From Halalkalibacter hemicellulosilyticusJCM 9152 (GTDB lineage Bacteria > Bacillota > Bacilli > Bacillales > Bacillaceae_D), in contig NZ_BAUU01000038.1 of NCBI RefSeq assembly GCF_000513115.1, forward strand, positions 1 to 37,327: a stretch of DNA of 37,327 nt. The letters are read 5' to 3'. Positions 15,684 through 22,982 of this stretch are shown one piece after another. Position numbers and translations under genes: made by a program. The stretch's first letter is position 1. Every line of letters starts with the position of its first letter. The notes below the pieces were generated by a model. It did no database searches, was not told the origin of the DNA, and saw only the letters and a program-made list of their open reading frames with translations.

Positions 15684-16523
15684 TCAATAAAGTTTCTTTG
15701 CTGTGTTTTCTGAAATTTGATGTTTCATCGCTTCTGATTGCTCATAATTTTCTAATGTGACTCCTGTACAAATAAGGTCAATAAGATATAATTGCGCAAC
15801 TTTTGTAATAAGGGAACCACTATCTAACGGACTTTCTTTTGCTGATGTAAGCAAGACTTGATTGGCAAGCTTTGTTAAGGGTGACTTTAAATAGTTTGTG
15901 ATAGCAATGATCGTTGCACCTTGTGCTTTGGCAATTTGTATTGTATCAACGATATCCTTCGTGCTACCCGTTACACTAATGGCGATAACAACCGTTTCTT
16001 TTGTCATACTTGATGCTCTCATGACTTGAGTGTGAGGGTCGGTAACGGCTTGAATATGTTTTCCGATTCGAAGTAGACGGTTTTCCATGTCATTAGCTGC
16101 AATACCAGAGGAACCAATTCCAAAAATAACGACATCGGGAGCTTGCGCGATTGTTTTTACAGCAACTTCTAGTGCTAGAGCGTCTATAAGGTCATAGGAA
16201 TCATGAATGGCTTGAACCATATAGTCACGAACTTTTTCTATATATGTGCTATTTTCTTCATTTGGAGTCCTTTTTGCTGATTCCTCTTGGGCAAGAGCAA
16301 ATTTGAAATCTTGAAAGCCTTTGAAGTGAAGTTTTCTAAAGAAGCGTAATAATGTTGCCTCAGCTACATCACATGATTCAGAAAGCTCAGTTAAGGAATA
16401 GTATAGGACTTGATCGATGTGGGAAGTGATATAGTGATATATTTTCGTTTCTGATTTTGTAAAGCTGTGCTTATGCTGTTCCATCATAATAGAAGGCTTA
16501 TATCGATTTGATTCGCTATCCAA
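15684..16523 (-). CDS. MurR/RpiR-family regulator of the nag operon
   Basis: A 279-residue regulator with an N-terminal RpiR helix-turn-helix (residues about 10-90: FTKSETKIYHYI, YSLTELSESCDVAEATLLRFFRKLHFKGFQDFK) and a C-terminal SIS sugar-phosphate domain (about 125-260: VVIFGIGSSGIAANDMENRLLRIG, VIAISVTGSTKDIVDTIQIAKAQGATIIAITN). SIS domains bind phosphosugars, so GlcNAc-6-P or GlcN-6-P is a likely effector. The start codon is TTG at 16523, with AAAGGAGG eight bases upstream. It is first in the operon rpiR-nagA-nagB-nanE, so it probably controls its own promoter (16560-16588). This replaces the GntR-type NagR seen in B. subtilis. Confidence 0.92.
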   Translation of the reverse strand: MDSESNRYKPSIMMEQHKHSFTKSETKIYHYITSHIDQVLYYSLTELSESCDVAEATLLRFFRKLHFKGFQDFKFALAQEESAKRTPNEENSTYIEKVRDYMVQAIHDSYDLIDALALEVAVKTIAQAPDVVIFGIGSSGIAANDMENRLLRIGKHIQAVTDPHTQVMRASSMTKETVVIAISVTGSTKDIVDTIQIAKAQGATIIAITNYLKSPLTKLANQVLLTSAKESPLDSGSLITKVAQLYLIDLICTGVTLENYEQSEAMKHQISENTAKKLY

Positions 16524-16559
16524 TTGAGATCCTCCTTTTGGTCAAATGTGTCTATGATT

Positions 16560-16588
16560 ACTGTACCAATTTGATTATTTGTTGTCAA
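16560..16588 (-). promoter_or_regulatory. Sigma-A promoter of the rpiR-nagAB-nanE operon
   Basis: On the minus strand TTGACA (16583-16588) and TACAGT (16560-16565) are exactly 17 bp apart, about 37 bases before the TTG start. The -35 box is a perfect consensus. Confidence 0.75.
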
Positions 16589-16600
16589 ACTAAATTAAAT

Positions 16601-16620
16601 AATGAAAGTTAATTGTCATT
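16601..16620. promoter_or_regulatory. Candidate operator palindrome in the rpiR-HAD intergenic region
   Basis: aatgaaagttaattgtcatt is an imperfect 20-bp palindrome (AATGA at one end, TCATT at the other) starting 12 bases upstream of the rpiR -35 box. Its position suits a regulator of the nag operon, possibly RpiR itself. No second copy was found in the window. Confidence 0.35.
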
Positions 16621-16738
16621 ATTGGGAGAGTAATAATTTTTCTAAAATAGCATGTTCAAAAAGTACGCAAAAACTTGGTGCTTAAAAGTGGTAGGAGGAA
16701 AGAAGAATACTTGGAATGTGAGCTTAAATGTTTTTTTA

Positions 16739-16767
16739 TTGACATGAAACGCGTTCCATACGATACA
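16739..16767 (+). promoter_or_regulatory. Candidate promoter with spacer palindrome, HAD gene
   Basis: TTGACA (16739-16744) is followed after 17 bp by GATACA, or after 19 bp by the better TACAAT (16764-16769). The spacer holds a near-perfect palindrome, TGAAACGCGTTCCA (16745-16758), centred on ACGCGT. This is not the cre core but looks like an operator that would block the promoter. The gene start is about 75 bases downstream. Confidence 0.55.
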
Positions 16768-16841
16768 ATACGAAGGGAAAAGAAGAATAGAAAAGAAAAA
16801 GGGCGTTACAATAGAAATAAAATATCATAGAGAAAGTTGGT

Positions 16842-17633
16842 ATGGAAATGGGAGAGAAGAGTGTTATTTTTTTTGATATTGATGGTACGTTATTAAGAGA
16901 AGATAAGACATTACCTACTTCTACTAAAAAAGCCATATTTGCATTGAAGGAAGAGGGGCATGAAGTTGCTATTGCAACAGGGAGAGCGCCATTTATGTTT
17001 GAGGATATTCGTGAGGAACTCGATATTCAAACGTATGTGAGCTACAATGGCCAGTATGTTGTCCTGAATGGGGACGTCCTCTACACGAATCCACTTCATA
17101 CGGAAGCATTGATCCGTCTAACGGAGGAAGCAGTTAGCCATGAGCATCCGGTTGTATTTATGGATCATGCAGATATGAAAGCGAATGTCCCACCAGAGCA
17201 TTCATTTATTACTGAAAGTATTGATTCGTTAAAAATAGCTCATTTTCCAGCGCATGATCCTCACTATTATAAAGGTCGTGATCTATATCAATCTCTTTTG
17301 TTCTGTCCAGAAGGTTCAGAGGAGCGATATGAGAGAAACTATCCAGAGTTTGATTTTATTCGTTGGCATCCTCTTTCGGTTGATATTTTGCCTAAAGGTG
17401 GGTCAAAAGCAATTGGAATTGAAAAGATTGTTGAAAAACTAGGTTACCCAAAAGAAAGGCAATATGCTTTTGGAGATGGGTTAAACGATATCGAAATGCT
17501 TTCAGAAGTTTACAATAGTGTGGCGATGGGGAATGCCGTAGATAAAGTTCAATCAGTTGCGAAATATGTAACAAAATCAGTAGAAGAAGATGGTATTTAT
17601 CACGGCTTGAAGCTAGTTGGGTTGTTAAAATAA
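16842..17633 (+). CDS. Cof-type HAD-superfamily phosphatase
   Basis: A 263-residue cytoplasmic HAD hydrolase of the Cof/class IIB group, which removes phosphate from sugar phosphates or flavin precursors. Motif I is FFDIDGTLL (nucleophile Asp and acid/base Asp), motif II is ATGRAP, motif III includes the Lys in LPKGGSKAIGIEK, and motif IV is AFGDGLNDIEML; a C2 cap lies between II and III. Length is standard. The start is ATG 16842 or ATG 16848; neither has a strong ribosome site. The neighbouring nag operon suggests a sugar-phosphate substrate, but that is inference. A terminator follows. Confidence 0.88.
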   Translation: MEMGEKSVIFFDIDGTLLREDKTLPTSTKKAIFALKEEGHEVAIATGRAPFMFEDIREELDIQTYVSYNGQYVVLNGDVLYTNPLHTEALIRLTEEAVSHEHPVVFMDHADMKANVPPEHSFITESIDSLKIAHFPAHDPHYYKGRDLYQSLLFCPEGSEERYERNYPEFDFIRWHPLSVDILPKGGSKAIGIEKIVEKLGYPKERQYAFGDGLNDIEMLSEVYNSVAMGNAVDKVQSVAKYVTKSVEEDGIYHGLKLVGLLK

Positions 17634-17647
17634 ATAGTAAATACCTC

Positions 17648-17682
17648 ACCTAAAGGGCAGTACAGTTCTTTAGGTTTTTTTA
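17648..17682 (+). terminator. Terminator of the HAD phosphatase gene
   Basis: acctaaag (17648-17655) pairs with ctttaggt (17668-17675), followed by seven T. It begins 15 bases after the stop codon. Confidence 0.85.
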
Positions 17683-17811
17683 AAATAAGAAATATAAAAT
17701 TCGAGGAAGAAATGTTAAGAGAACCGAAGAAGTAATAGGATCATTCAATGATGTGCGTTTAAGATTTGATAAGTATGGCAGACGCAAGATGCAAAGATCA
17801 CGTGCTCGATA

Positions 17812-17985
17812 CGGTTCCTCATTCCTCTATTTCTCCGCTCATTCCTTGTTTTATGTCGTTCCGGTTCCTCATTCCTCTATATAAGCTAAATGAGCCCCAA
17901 AGGAGCCAAAAAAGCCGAAATAGCGGAATGAGGACTACATTTTCTTATCAGAAAGAGTTTCTTCACTTAATTAGAGGAATGAGGA
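17812..17985. repeat. Clustered direct and inverted repeats (TCCTCATTCC)
   Basis: The 19-bp unit CGGTTCCTCATTCCTCTAT occurs at 17812-17830 and again at 17862-17880 (50-bp period). Reverse-complement copies of its core, GGAATGAGGA, lie at 17925-17934 and 17976-17985, and a half copy GCTCATTCC is at 17837-17845. The block can fold into alternative long hairpins. It fills part of the 17683-18192 gap, which has no convincing gene. It could be a decayed non-autonomous element; no transposase is present. Confidence 0.75.
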
Positions 17986-18192
17986 TTACATTTGTTGGTT
18001 GGAACTGTGCAAGTAGGTTCGTAAAAGCTGTCGTCCACGCTTGATACACTCTAATTTCTATTAATCACTCTGCACTAACGCGTGTTTCTTATTAAGTGCA
18101 CGTAAATACAAATAGAGTGCTCTAACGATTTTGAATTTGAAACAGGAGAAAGAGGATTTCTGTAGAATGGTTCTATACAAGGGAGTGAGAGT

Positions 18193-19056
18193 ATGAACGT
18201 ATCTTTTATTGGTTTAGGGATTATGGGGTTACCGATGGCGAAGCATTTATATAGAGCGGGTTATTTGTACAAAGTATATAATCGTACGAGAGCAAAGGCG
18301 GATTATTTCCTTGAAAGAGGGCTTGAGGTAAGTCATACACCAAAGGAAGCCGCTGCTGGGGCCAATTATATCATTACGATAGTCTCTAATTCGAGTGATG
18401 TCGAAGAGGTCATCCTCGGAAGAAATGGTGTCATTCATTCCGCCAGCAGGGGTTCAACTATCATCGATATGTCATCAATCAATCCGGAAATTTCAAAACA
18501 AATTAGTTTAAGATTGAATGAAAAGGGAATCCAATTCATAGATGCTCCAGTAAGCGGAGGCGAGCAAGGAGCAATAGCTGGAAAATTGGCGATTATGGTT
18601 GGCGGCAGGGAAGAGGTTGTTAAGGATGCTGAGAAGGTTTTGAAAGTAATGGGGTCGCCTGTTCATGTCGGGGCGGTCGGATCTGGTGGGTATGCAAAGC
18701 TAGCTAATCAAATTATGGTAGCGCTACATCTTCAAGCGATGTCTGAAGCTTTTACACTCGCGAAAAAAGCTAATCTTGACGCTGAACAGCTGTACCTTGC
18801 AATAAGAAATGGGTTGGCAGGTAGTCACGCCCTCGATCAAAAAGTAAGCAATATTGTCGAAGGGGAATACGAACCAGGTTTTAAGGTATCCCTTCATTTA
18901 AAAGATTTAAACAATGTTTTGGATGCGGCTAATGAGTTAGGTGTGCATTTACCTATTACAAATGAAATTCAACGCTTTATGAAAGAAATGCATAGAGAAG
19001 GTATGGGTGAACTTGATCATTCGAGCTTGTACACCTATTTACAAAAAAAGCAGTAA
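18193..19056 (+). CDS. NAD(P)-dependent beta-hydroxyacid dehydrogenase (GarR/MmsB-like)
   Basis: A 287-residue member of the 3-hydroxyisobutyrate dehydrogenase / tartronate semialdehyde reductase family. It has the N-terminal Rossmann motif FIGLGIMGLPMAKHL, the substrate-site motif FIDAPVSGGEQGA, and the region with the catalytic Lys, GSGGYAKLANQIMVA, followed by the all-helical C-terminal domain (GEYEPGFKVSLHLKDL). Length is typical. The substrate (tartronate semialdehyde, 3-hydroxyisobutyrate, or another short semialdehyde) cannot be settled by motifs. GGAGTGA lies 5 bases before ATG 18193. It stands alone between a repeat-rich gap and a thioredoxin-fold gene, so the context gives no pathway. 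Confidence 0.85.
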   Translation: MNVSFIGLGIMGLPMAKHLYRAGYLYKVYNRTRAKADYFLERGLEVSHTPKEAAAGANYIITIVSNSSDVEEVILGRNGVIHSASRGSTIIDMSSINPEISKQISLRLNEKGIQFIDAPVSGGEQGAIAGKLAIMVGGREEVVKDAEKVLKVMGSPVHVGAVGSGGYAKLANQIMVALHLQAMSEAFTLAKKANLDAEQLYLAIRNGLAGSHALDQKVSNIVEGEYEPGFKVSLHLKDLNNVLDAANELGVHLPITNEIQRFMKEMHREGMGELDHSSLYTYLQKKQ

Positions 19057-19121
19057 AACCGAGGGCACAAAAAGTTAACAAACAAACTTATTTAGTGCTC
19101 TCATAAAATCTGAAGTAGCTG

Positions 19122-19149
19122 TTGTCATACTCATGTATGTCAATATAAA
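19122..19149 (+). promoter_or_regulatory. Candidate promoter of the thioredoxin-fold gene
   Basis: TTGTCA (19122-19127) and TATAAA (19144-19149) are 16 bp apart, 33 bases before the ATG at 19182. A weak hairpin (gagggcac/gtgctctc, 19061-19102) just before it may end the upstream transcript. Confidence 0.5.
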
Positions 19150-19181
19150 TTAAATGGAGAATTAAGGAGGAGTTCATTCAT

Positions 19182-19769
19182 ATGGCTTTCACTTTAGAAA
19201 TTGGTCAAAAAGCACCGCAATTCTCATTACGTGCAACAGATGGAAAGACGTATTCTCTTAATGATTTTAATGATGCAAAGGTTTTAGTTATCTTCTTTAC
19301 AGCTAATCATTGTCCTTTTGTTACTGGTTCTGATGAAGTGACACGAAAGACGGTTCAACGCTTTGAGGATCAAGGGGTCAAATTTGTAGGAATTAATTCA
19401 AATAGCCCTAACACGTATGCAGAAGATTCATGGGATGGAATGGTTAAAAGAATGGAAGAGCAGCAATTTCCATGGACATATTGTCATGATGAATCACAGG
19501 ATGTCGCAAGAGCTTATGGGGCTTTGCGAACACCTCACTTTTACGTATTTGACCAAAATCGTGAGCTTATTTACACAGGAAGAGCCATTGATAACCCACG
19601 TGAGTCGGAGAAAATGAAGGTGAATGATCTTGAACGTGCTTTAGAGGAACATTTAGCAGGTAAGGAAATTAGTATACCTTTAACGAATCCTATTGGCTGT
19701 AATGTAAAGTGGGAAGGAAAAGATGAGCACTGGATGCCAGCCGACGCTTGTGATTTAGTGCAATCATAA
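19182..19769 (+). CDS. Thioredoxin-like / AhpC-TSA family protein
   Basis: A 195-residue cytoplasmic protein with a thioredoxin fold: [19 protein letters not shown], then [37 protein letters not shown], and the cis-Pro region TPHFYVFD. The active-site area has one Cys (NHCPF) rather than CxxC, as in the peroxiredoxin-related group often annotated as thioredoxin family protein. Additional Cys residues occur at TYCHDE, IGCNVK and ADACDL. The exact redox partner is unknown. The ribosome site AAGGAGG is excellent, before ATG 19182. A strong terminator follows, so it is probably monocistronic. Confidence 0.85.
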   Translation: MAFTLEIGQKAPQFSLRATDGKTYSLNDFNDAKVLVIFFTANHCPFVTGSDEVTRKTVQRFEDQGVKFVGINSNSPNTYAEDSWDGMVKRMEEQQFPWTYCHDESQDVARAYGALRTPHFYVFDQNRELIYTGRAIDNPRESEKMKVNDLERALEEHLAGKEISIPLTNPIGCNVKWEGKDEHWMPADACDLVQS

Positions 19770-19784
19770 TATTGCTCATCCGTA

Positions 19785-19823
19785 TGCTTGAAAAGGGAAT
19801 AATCCTTTTCAAGCATTTTTTTT
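19785..19823 (+). terminator. Strong terminator of the thioredoxin-like gene
   Basis: tgcttgaaaagg (19785-19796) pairs perfectly with 19804-19815 over a 7-nt loop, followed by eight T. Confidence 0.93.
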
Positions 19824-19896
19824 GAATTCTTAGTCTTAATCAAGATGGAAGGGAATAGATTCTCGGAGCGTTAGTTTATGGAGTATTGGAAGGCTA

Positions 19897-19925
19897 TTGA
19901 CAAATTGTATATACACACCTATTAT
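19897..19925 (+). promoter_or_regulatory. Strong sigma-A promoter of the chitinase gene
   Basis: TTGACA (19897-19902), 17-bp spacer, TATTAT (19920-19925): a near-consensus promoter 171 bases before the TTG start at 20097. It implies a leader of about 165 nt. Confidence 0.75.
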
Positions 19926-19967
19926 GGTATAGACCTCTATAAAACTAGCTCGGACTAGGTTAGACTG

Positions 19968-20006
19968 ACCTCCATAGAAATACACCATCGAAAATGAAAT
20001 GGAGGT
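19968..20006 (+). promoter_or_regulatory. Hairpin in the chitinase mRNA leader
   Basis: acctccat (19968-19975) pairs with atggaggt (19999-20006) across a 23-nt loop. The 3' arm holds a GGAGG sequence not used by the chitinase start. A little further on, AAGGTGG precedes ATGTAA, a minimal start-stop. These could modulate translation or mRNA stability; no riboswitch class is recognised. Confidence 0.35.
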
Positions 20007-20096
20007 TGTATAGGGGAAGGTGGTGTTGTCATGTAAAAGTTATATGTTCGTTTCTACTTAAAAGTTAATAAGAAAATTATGAAGGAGAGGGTCTTA

Positions 20097-21869
20097 TTGA
20101 AACGCCAGTCGTTATGGATCGTGTTTTTCATTTATTTATTGATTATGCCTTATAGTTCACAAGCCGTTTTAGCTGAAAGTAATGATAACGAATACAAATC
20201 GGTCGTTTATTATATTTCTTGGGCTGCACAAGAGGTTGATAATGATGGTAATGATGCTCGGAATTTCTTTGTTAAAGACATGGATGCTTCAACTATCACA
20301 CATGTGAATTATGCTTTTGCAAAAATAGTAGGAGAAAATCGCCCAGAAAGTGAATTAGTTAATGGGAATTGTTATACACCGGAAGAAATCAATCAGTTTG
20401 AAGGAGATGGTCGTATTGATCACTTAAATTGTGAGGATGTCCATCGAGTGACTTTTGCTGATCCAGACAAAGATATTGGGTTCGATGTGAGCGTAGATGA
20501 AGCGTGGGATGGAAACTTTGAAGGGAACTTTAAAGAATTAATTGAGTTTAAAGAAGCAAACCCTCATGTTGAAACATTAATTTCAATAGGTGGTTGGACT
20601 ATGTCTAATTATTTCTCAGACATGGCGTTAAAAAAAGAATCTCGTGCCATTTTCATTGATAGTGTCATAGAATTTATCCGTACATTTGGCTTTGATGGTG
20701 TGGATTTAGATTGGGAGTATCCAGGTTATGGCGGGGAATGGCACAATGACCCTCGGCCAGAAGACAAAGAGAATTTTACTAAATTATTACGTGAGCTTCG
20801 CGAAGCATTAGATGTTGCAGGAGAAGAAGACCATTCTTATTATCCATTGTCCATTGCAGTAGCTGCAAATGCAGGTAATTACTTGAATCATGTAGAAATG
20901 CCAGAAATTATGGAATATGTAGATTGGATAAATTTAATGACATATGATATGAGTGGTCCTTGGGACCGATTTGACTTTGAGGATGAAGGTTTATCGTGGG
21001 GGGAGCAGCCATATATAAGTGGTTTTAATGCCCCTTTATATGGTGATACCCTCGATCCTTGGGGATCTTGGTTAACGGTACAAGGAACGGTTGATGCCTA
21101 CTTAGCAGCTGGAGTCGAGTCAAAAGAGATGGTACTCGGTATCGCTTTTTATGGGCGTTCCTGGGCTAATTGTGATGGAGATCGTAATAATGGAATGTTC
21201 GATAAATGTTATCCAGGTGAAGATGGTAACGTAGCAGGTAAAGGGACATGGGAGCTAGGAGTATTAGATTATTGGGATATTAAAGAGAATTATCTCATAG
21301 ATGATGGCTTTAAACGTTATTGGAGCGAAGAAGCACTAGTTCCTTGGTTATATAATGATGATACTAAAGAAGTCATCACATATGATGATGAACAATCAAT
21401 TGCAGAGAAAATGAATTTTATTAAAGAATATGAATTAGGCGGGGCAATGATTTGGGAGATTACTCAAGATCGTGATGGCTCATTAATGGAGGTCATTTTT
21501 GATCACTTGTTATTAAATTCGAATGAACCATTACCTATTGACCCAAATGAACCTCCAGAAGAAGAACCAATTCCACCTGATGAGGAAGATCCGCCGGTGA
21601 TACCTGTTAAACCACCTGATGACAAGAAGAAAGGAGAGAGTGGACAACTAGAAGAAGATAAAGACAAAGACAAAAGTAAACCAAAGTGGATAGATGACAA
21701 TGGAGAAATAGAAGGGGCCATCATAGAAAAAGAAATAAATAAAGGTGACCAGTTACCGAATACAGCTACTAATCATGTTAATCTACTTTTAGTAGGATTA
21801 ACAATAATGATGGGGGGAAGTTATCTAATATTAAAGGATTATAAAAGAAGAAATACGTCAACTCATTAG
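20097..21869 (+). CDS. Secreted, wall-anchored GH18 chitinase
   Basis: From TTG 20097 (AAGGAGAGG seven bases upstream; the ATG at 20079 overlaps that site and is rejected) the protein has 590 residues. A signal peptide (about 1-26) ends VLA. The GH18 catalytic domain (about 30-475) carries TLISIGGW, the catalytic motif FDGVDLDWEYPG (acid Glu207), and the barrel strands INLMTYDMSGPWD and MVLGIAFYGRSW. A Pro/Glu then Lys/Asp-rich wall spacer (about 475-545) leads to LPNTATN (553-559), a hydrophobic segment, and the tail KDYKRRNTSTH. It thus hydrolyses chitin endo-wise at the cell surface, held by a sortase acting at LPNTA. No chitin-binding module is visible. It precedes, across convergent and divergent AraC arrangement, an operon of cytoplasmic hexosaminidase and sugar import genes. 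It has its own strong promoter and terminator. Confidence 0.93.
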   Translation: MKRQSLWIVFFIYLLIMPYSSQAVLAESNDNEYKSVVYYISWAAQEVDNDGNDARNFFVKDMDASTITHVNYAFAKIVGENRPESELVNGNCYTPEEINQFEGDGRIDHLNCEDVHRVTFADPDKDIGFDVSVDEAWDGNFEGNFKELIEFKEANPHVETLISIGGWTMSNYFSDMALKKESRAIFIDSVIEFIRTFGFDGVDLDWEYPGYGGEWHNDPRPEDKENFTKLLRELREALDVAGEEDHSYYPLSIAVAANAGNYLNHVEMPEIMEYVDWINLMTYDMSGPWDRFDFEDEGLSWGEQPYISGFNAPLYGDTLDPWGSWLTVQGTVDAYLAAGVESKEMVLGIAFYGRSWANCDGDRNNGMFDKCYPGEDGNVAGKGTWELGVLDYWDIKENYLIDDGFKRYWSEEALVPWLYNDDTKEVITYDDEQSIAEKMNFIKEYELGGAMIWEITQDRDGSLMEVIFDHLLLNSNEPLPIDPNEPPEEEPIPPDEEDPPVIPVKPPDDKKKGESGQLEEDKDKDKSKPKWIDDNGEIEGAIIEKEINKGDQLPNTATNHVNLLLVGLTIMMGGSYLILKDYKRRNTSTH

Positions 21870-21880
21870 AGGTAGACCGA

Positions 21881-21929
21881 AATAGACTCTCAAAATAGAT
21901 CATTTTATCTGTTTGAGAGTCTATTTTTT
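21881..21929. terminator. Bidirectional terminator between chitinase and AraC genes
   Basis: aatagactctcaaa (21881-21894) pairs perfectly with 21912-21925, with six T following on the plus strand. On the other strand it overlaps the last codons of the AraC gene (stop at 21905-21907). Confidence 0.88.
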
Positions 21930-22777
21930 CTAACAGCAGAAGGGGAGACTCGTTTGTATTTTTTATAACAGCGACTAAAGTAATTTGCATCATTAAACCC
22001 TGTTTGAAAAGCAATTTCTGTCATGCTAAATTCAGTATTCATTAGGAGAAGGTGTGCCTTTTCGACTCGCAAATTATTTAAGTAGTCTGTAAAGCTTTTA
22101 CCAGTAGCCGATTTAAATAATCGGCAAAAATAATAGGGACTTAAATTAGCATGTGCCGCTCCTTCTTCCACTGATATTGGTTCAGCGTAATGATTATGCA
22201 AGTGCTCAAGAAGTGTGTTTAATCGATCTAAGTTGCGTAATCGAGTGTTAAATTTTTTAGGAGATAGTGTAGTATTTGCATGGTGTCGGATAAGGTGCCC
22301 CATTAGCGAGAGTGTATAAGCTTTTATAAAAGGTTCATAGCCAGGTTTTTTTTCGTGTTGTTCATTTTTTATCTGATTAAATAACTCATTTATCGTGTTA
22401 TCTCCATTTATAAAATGATTCAACAATGTGAAGCTACTAGAATGAAGATTGTTAAATGCGGCTGCATAACTTTCAATGAAACTATTTTGTAAGATCGAAG
22501 TGTCAATAATGACACAGTAGTAAGAAACGTGATCAGTGATACCGATTCCACCATGTAAGTCGTTGCTATTTATTATGATTAAATCATTAGGAGATGCATC
22601 ATAAGACTCAGAATTAACCTCAATCTTAGCTAAGCCAGTATTGAAATATAACAACTCCACTTGCTCGTGCCAATGTTTATCGAAGAGGACCCCTTTTTCA
22701 GTATGTTTTTCTAAAGAAATACGAAAAGGCGATGACGGATTAGTGAATAGTGGCTTTTCATATAACGTAATATCCAA
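21905..22777 (-). CDS. AraC-family regulator with cupin sensor domain
   Basis: About 290 residues. The N-terminal cupin-like domain has the typical FDKHWHEQVELLYFNTG and NDLIIINSNDLHGG blocks; the C-terminal AraC double helix-turn-helix has ISVEEGAAHANLSPYYFCRL, FKSATGKSFTDYLNNLRVEKA and MTEIAFQTGFNDANYFSRC. The likely start is TTG 22777, eight bases after GGAG on the minus strand; the GTG at 22786 abuts that site. It is divergent from the GH20-lplBC operon with a shared region of about 200 bases, so it most likely activates that operon in response to a chitin- or GlcNAc-derived sugar. Ligand unknown. Confidence 0.88.
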   Translation of the reverse strand: MDITLYEKPLFTNPSSPFRISLEKHTEKGVLFDKHWHEQVELLYFNTGLAKIEVNSESYDASPNDLIIINSNDLHGGIGITDHVSYYCVIIDTSILQNSFIESYAAAFNNLHSSSFTLLNHFINGDNTINELFNQIKNEQHEKKPGYEPFIKAYTLSLMGHLIRHHANTTLSPKKFNTRLRNLDRLNTLLEHLHNHYAEPISVEEGAAHANLSPYYFCRLFKSATGKSFTDYLNNLRVEKAHLLLMNTEFSMTEIAFQTGFNDANYFSRCYKKYKRVSPSAVRKNRLSNR

Positions 22778-22859
22778 GTGTATCACTCCTATTTACCAAT
22801 ATAGCAAGATTGTACTTGAATTAAGCAAAACTGTGAAAGAAATAAAAAGCTGTTTCTTT

Positions 22860-22865
22860 TATAAT
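22860..22865 (+). promoter_or_regulatory. -10 element of the GH20-lplBC operon
   Basis: A perfect TATAAT (22860-22865) without a credible -35 box at 16-19 bp, preceded by the inverted repeat aaagaa...ttcttt. A good -10 with a missing -35 is typical of promoters needing an activator, here presumably the divergent AraC protein. Transcript start would be near 22872, about 110 bases before the GH20 start. Confidence 0.45.
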
Positions 22866-22919
22866 GAAGCTAAGTAATAGGAAAGTAAAGCATATATTTA
22901 AATTATGATCACGGTTGAG

Positions 22920-22933
22920 TGTAAGCCCTTTCT
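22920..22933 (+). promoter_or_regulatory. cre-like site in the GH20 operon leader
   Basis: TGTAAGCCCTTTCT matches TGWAARCGYTWNCW at 13 of 14 positions, but the mismatch is in the central CG. Downstream of the -10, it would act as a CcpA roadblock. The core mismatch makes this a weak call. Confidence 0.35.
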
Positions 22934-22982
22934 TTTCAAACGAGGGAATATGATTGAAATAAGAATTATATGGAGGATAATG

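Noticed and set aside
17812-17985. CRISPR array
   Set aside because: Only two direct units plus inverted copies, without regular repeat-spacer periodicity or cas genes.
21503-21724. Ser/Gly-rich minus-strand frame inside the chitinase spacer
   Set aside because: It is the antisense shadow of the Pro/Glu/Lys/Asp linker; its low complexity mirrors the real gene.
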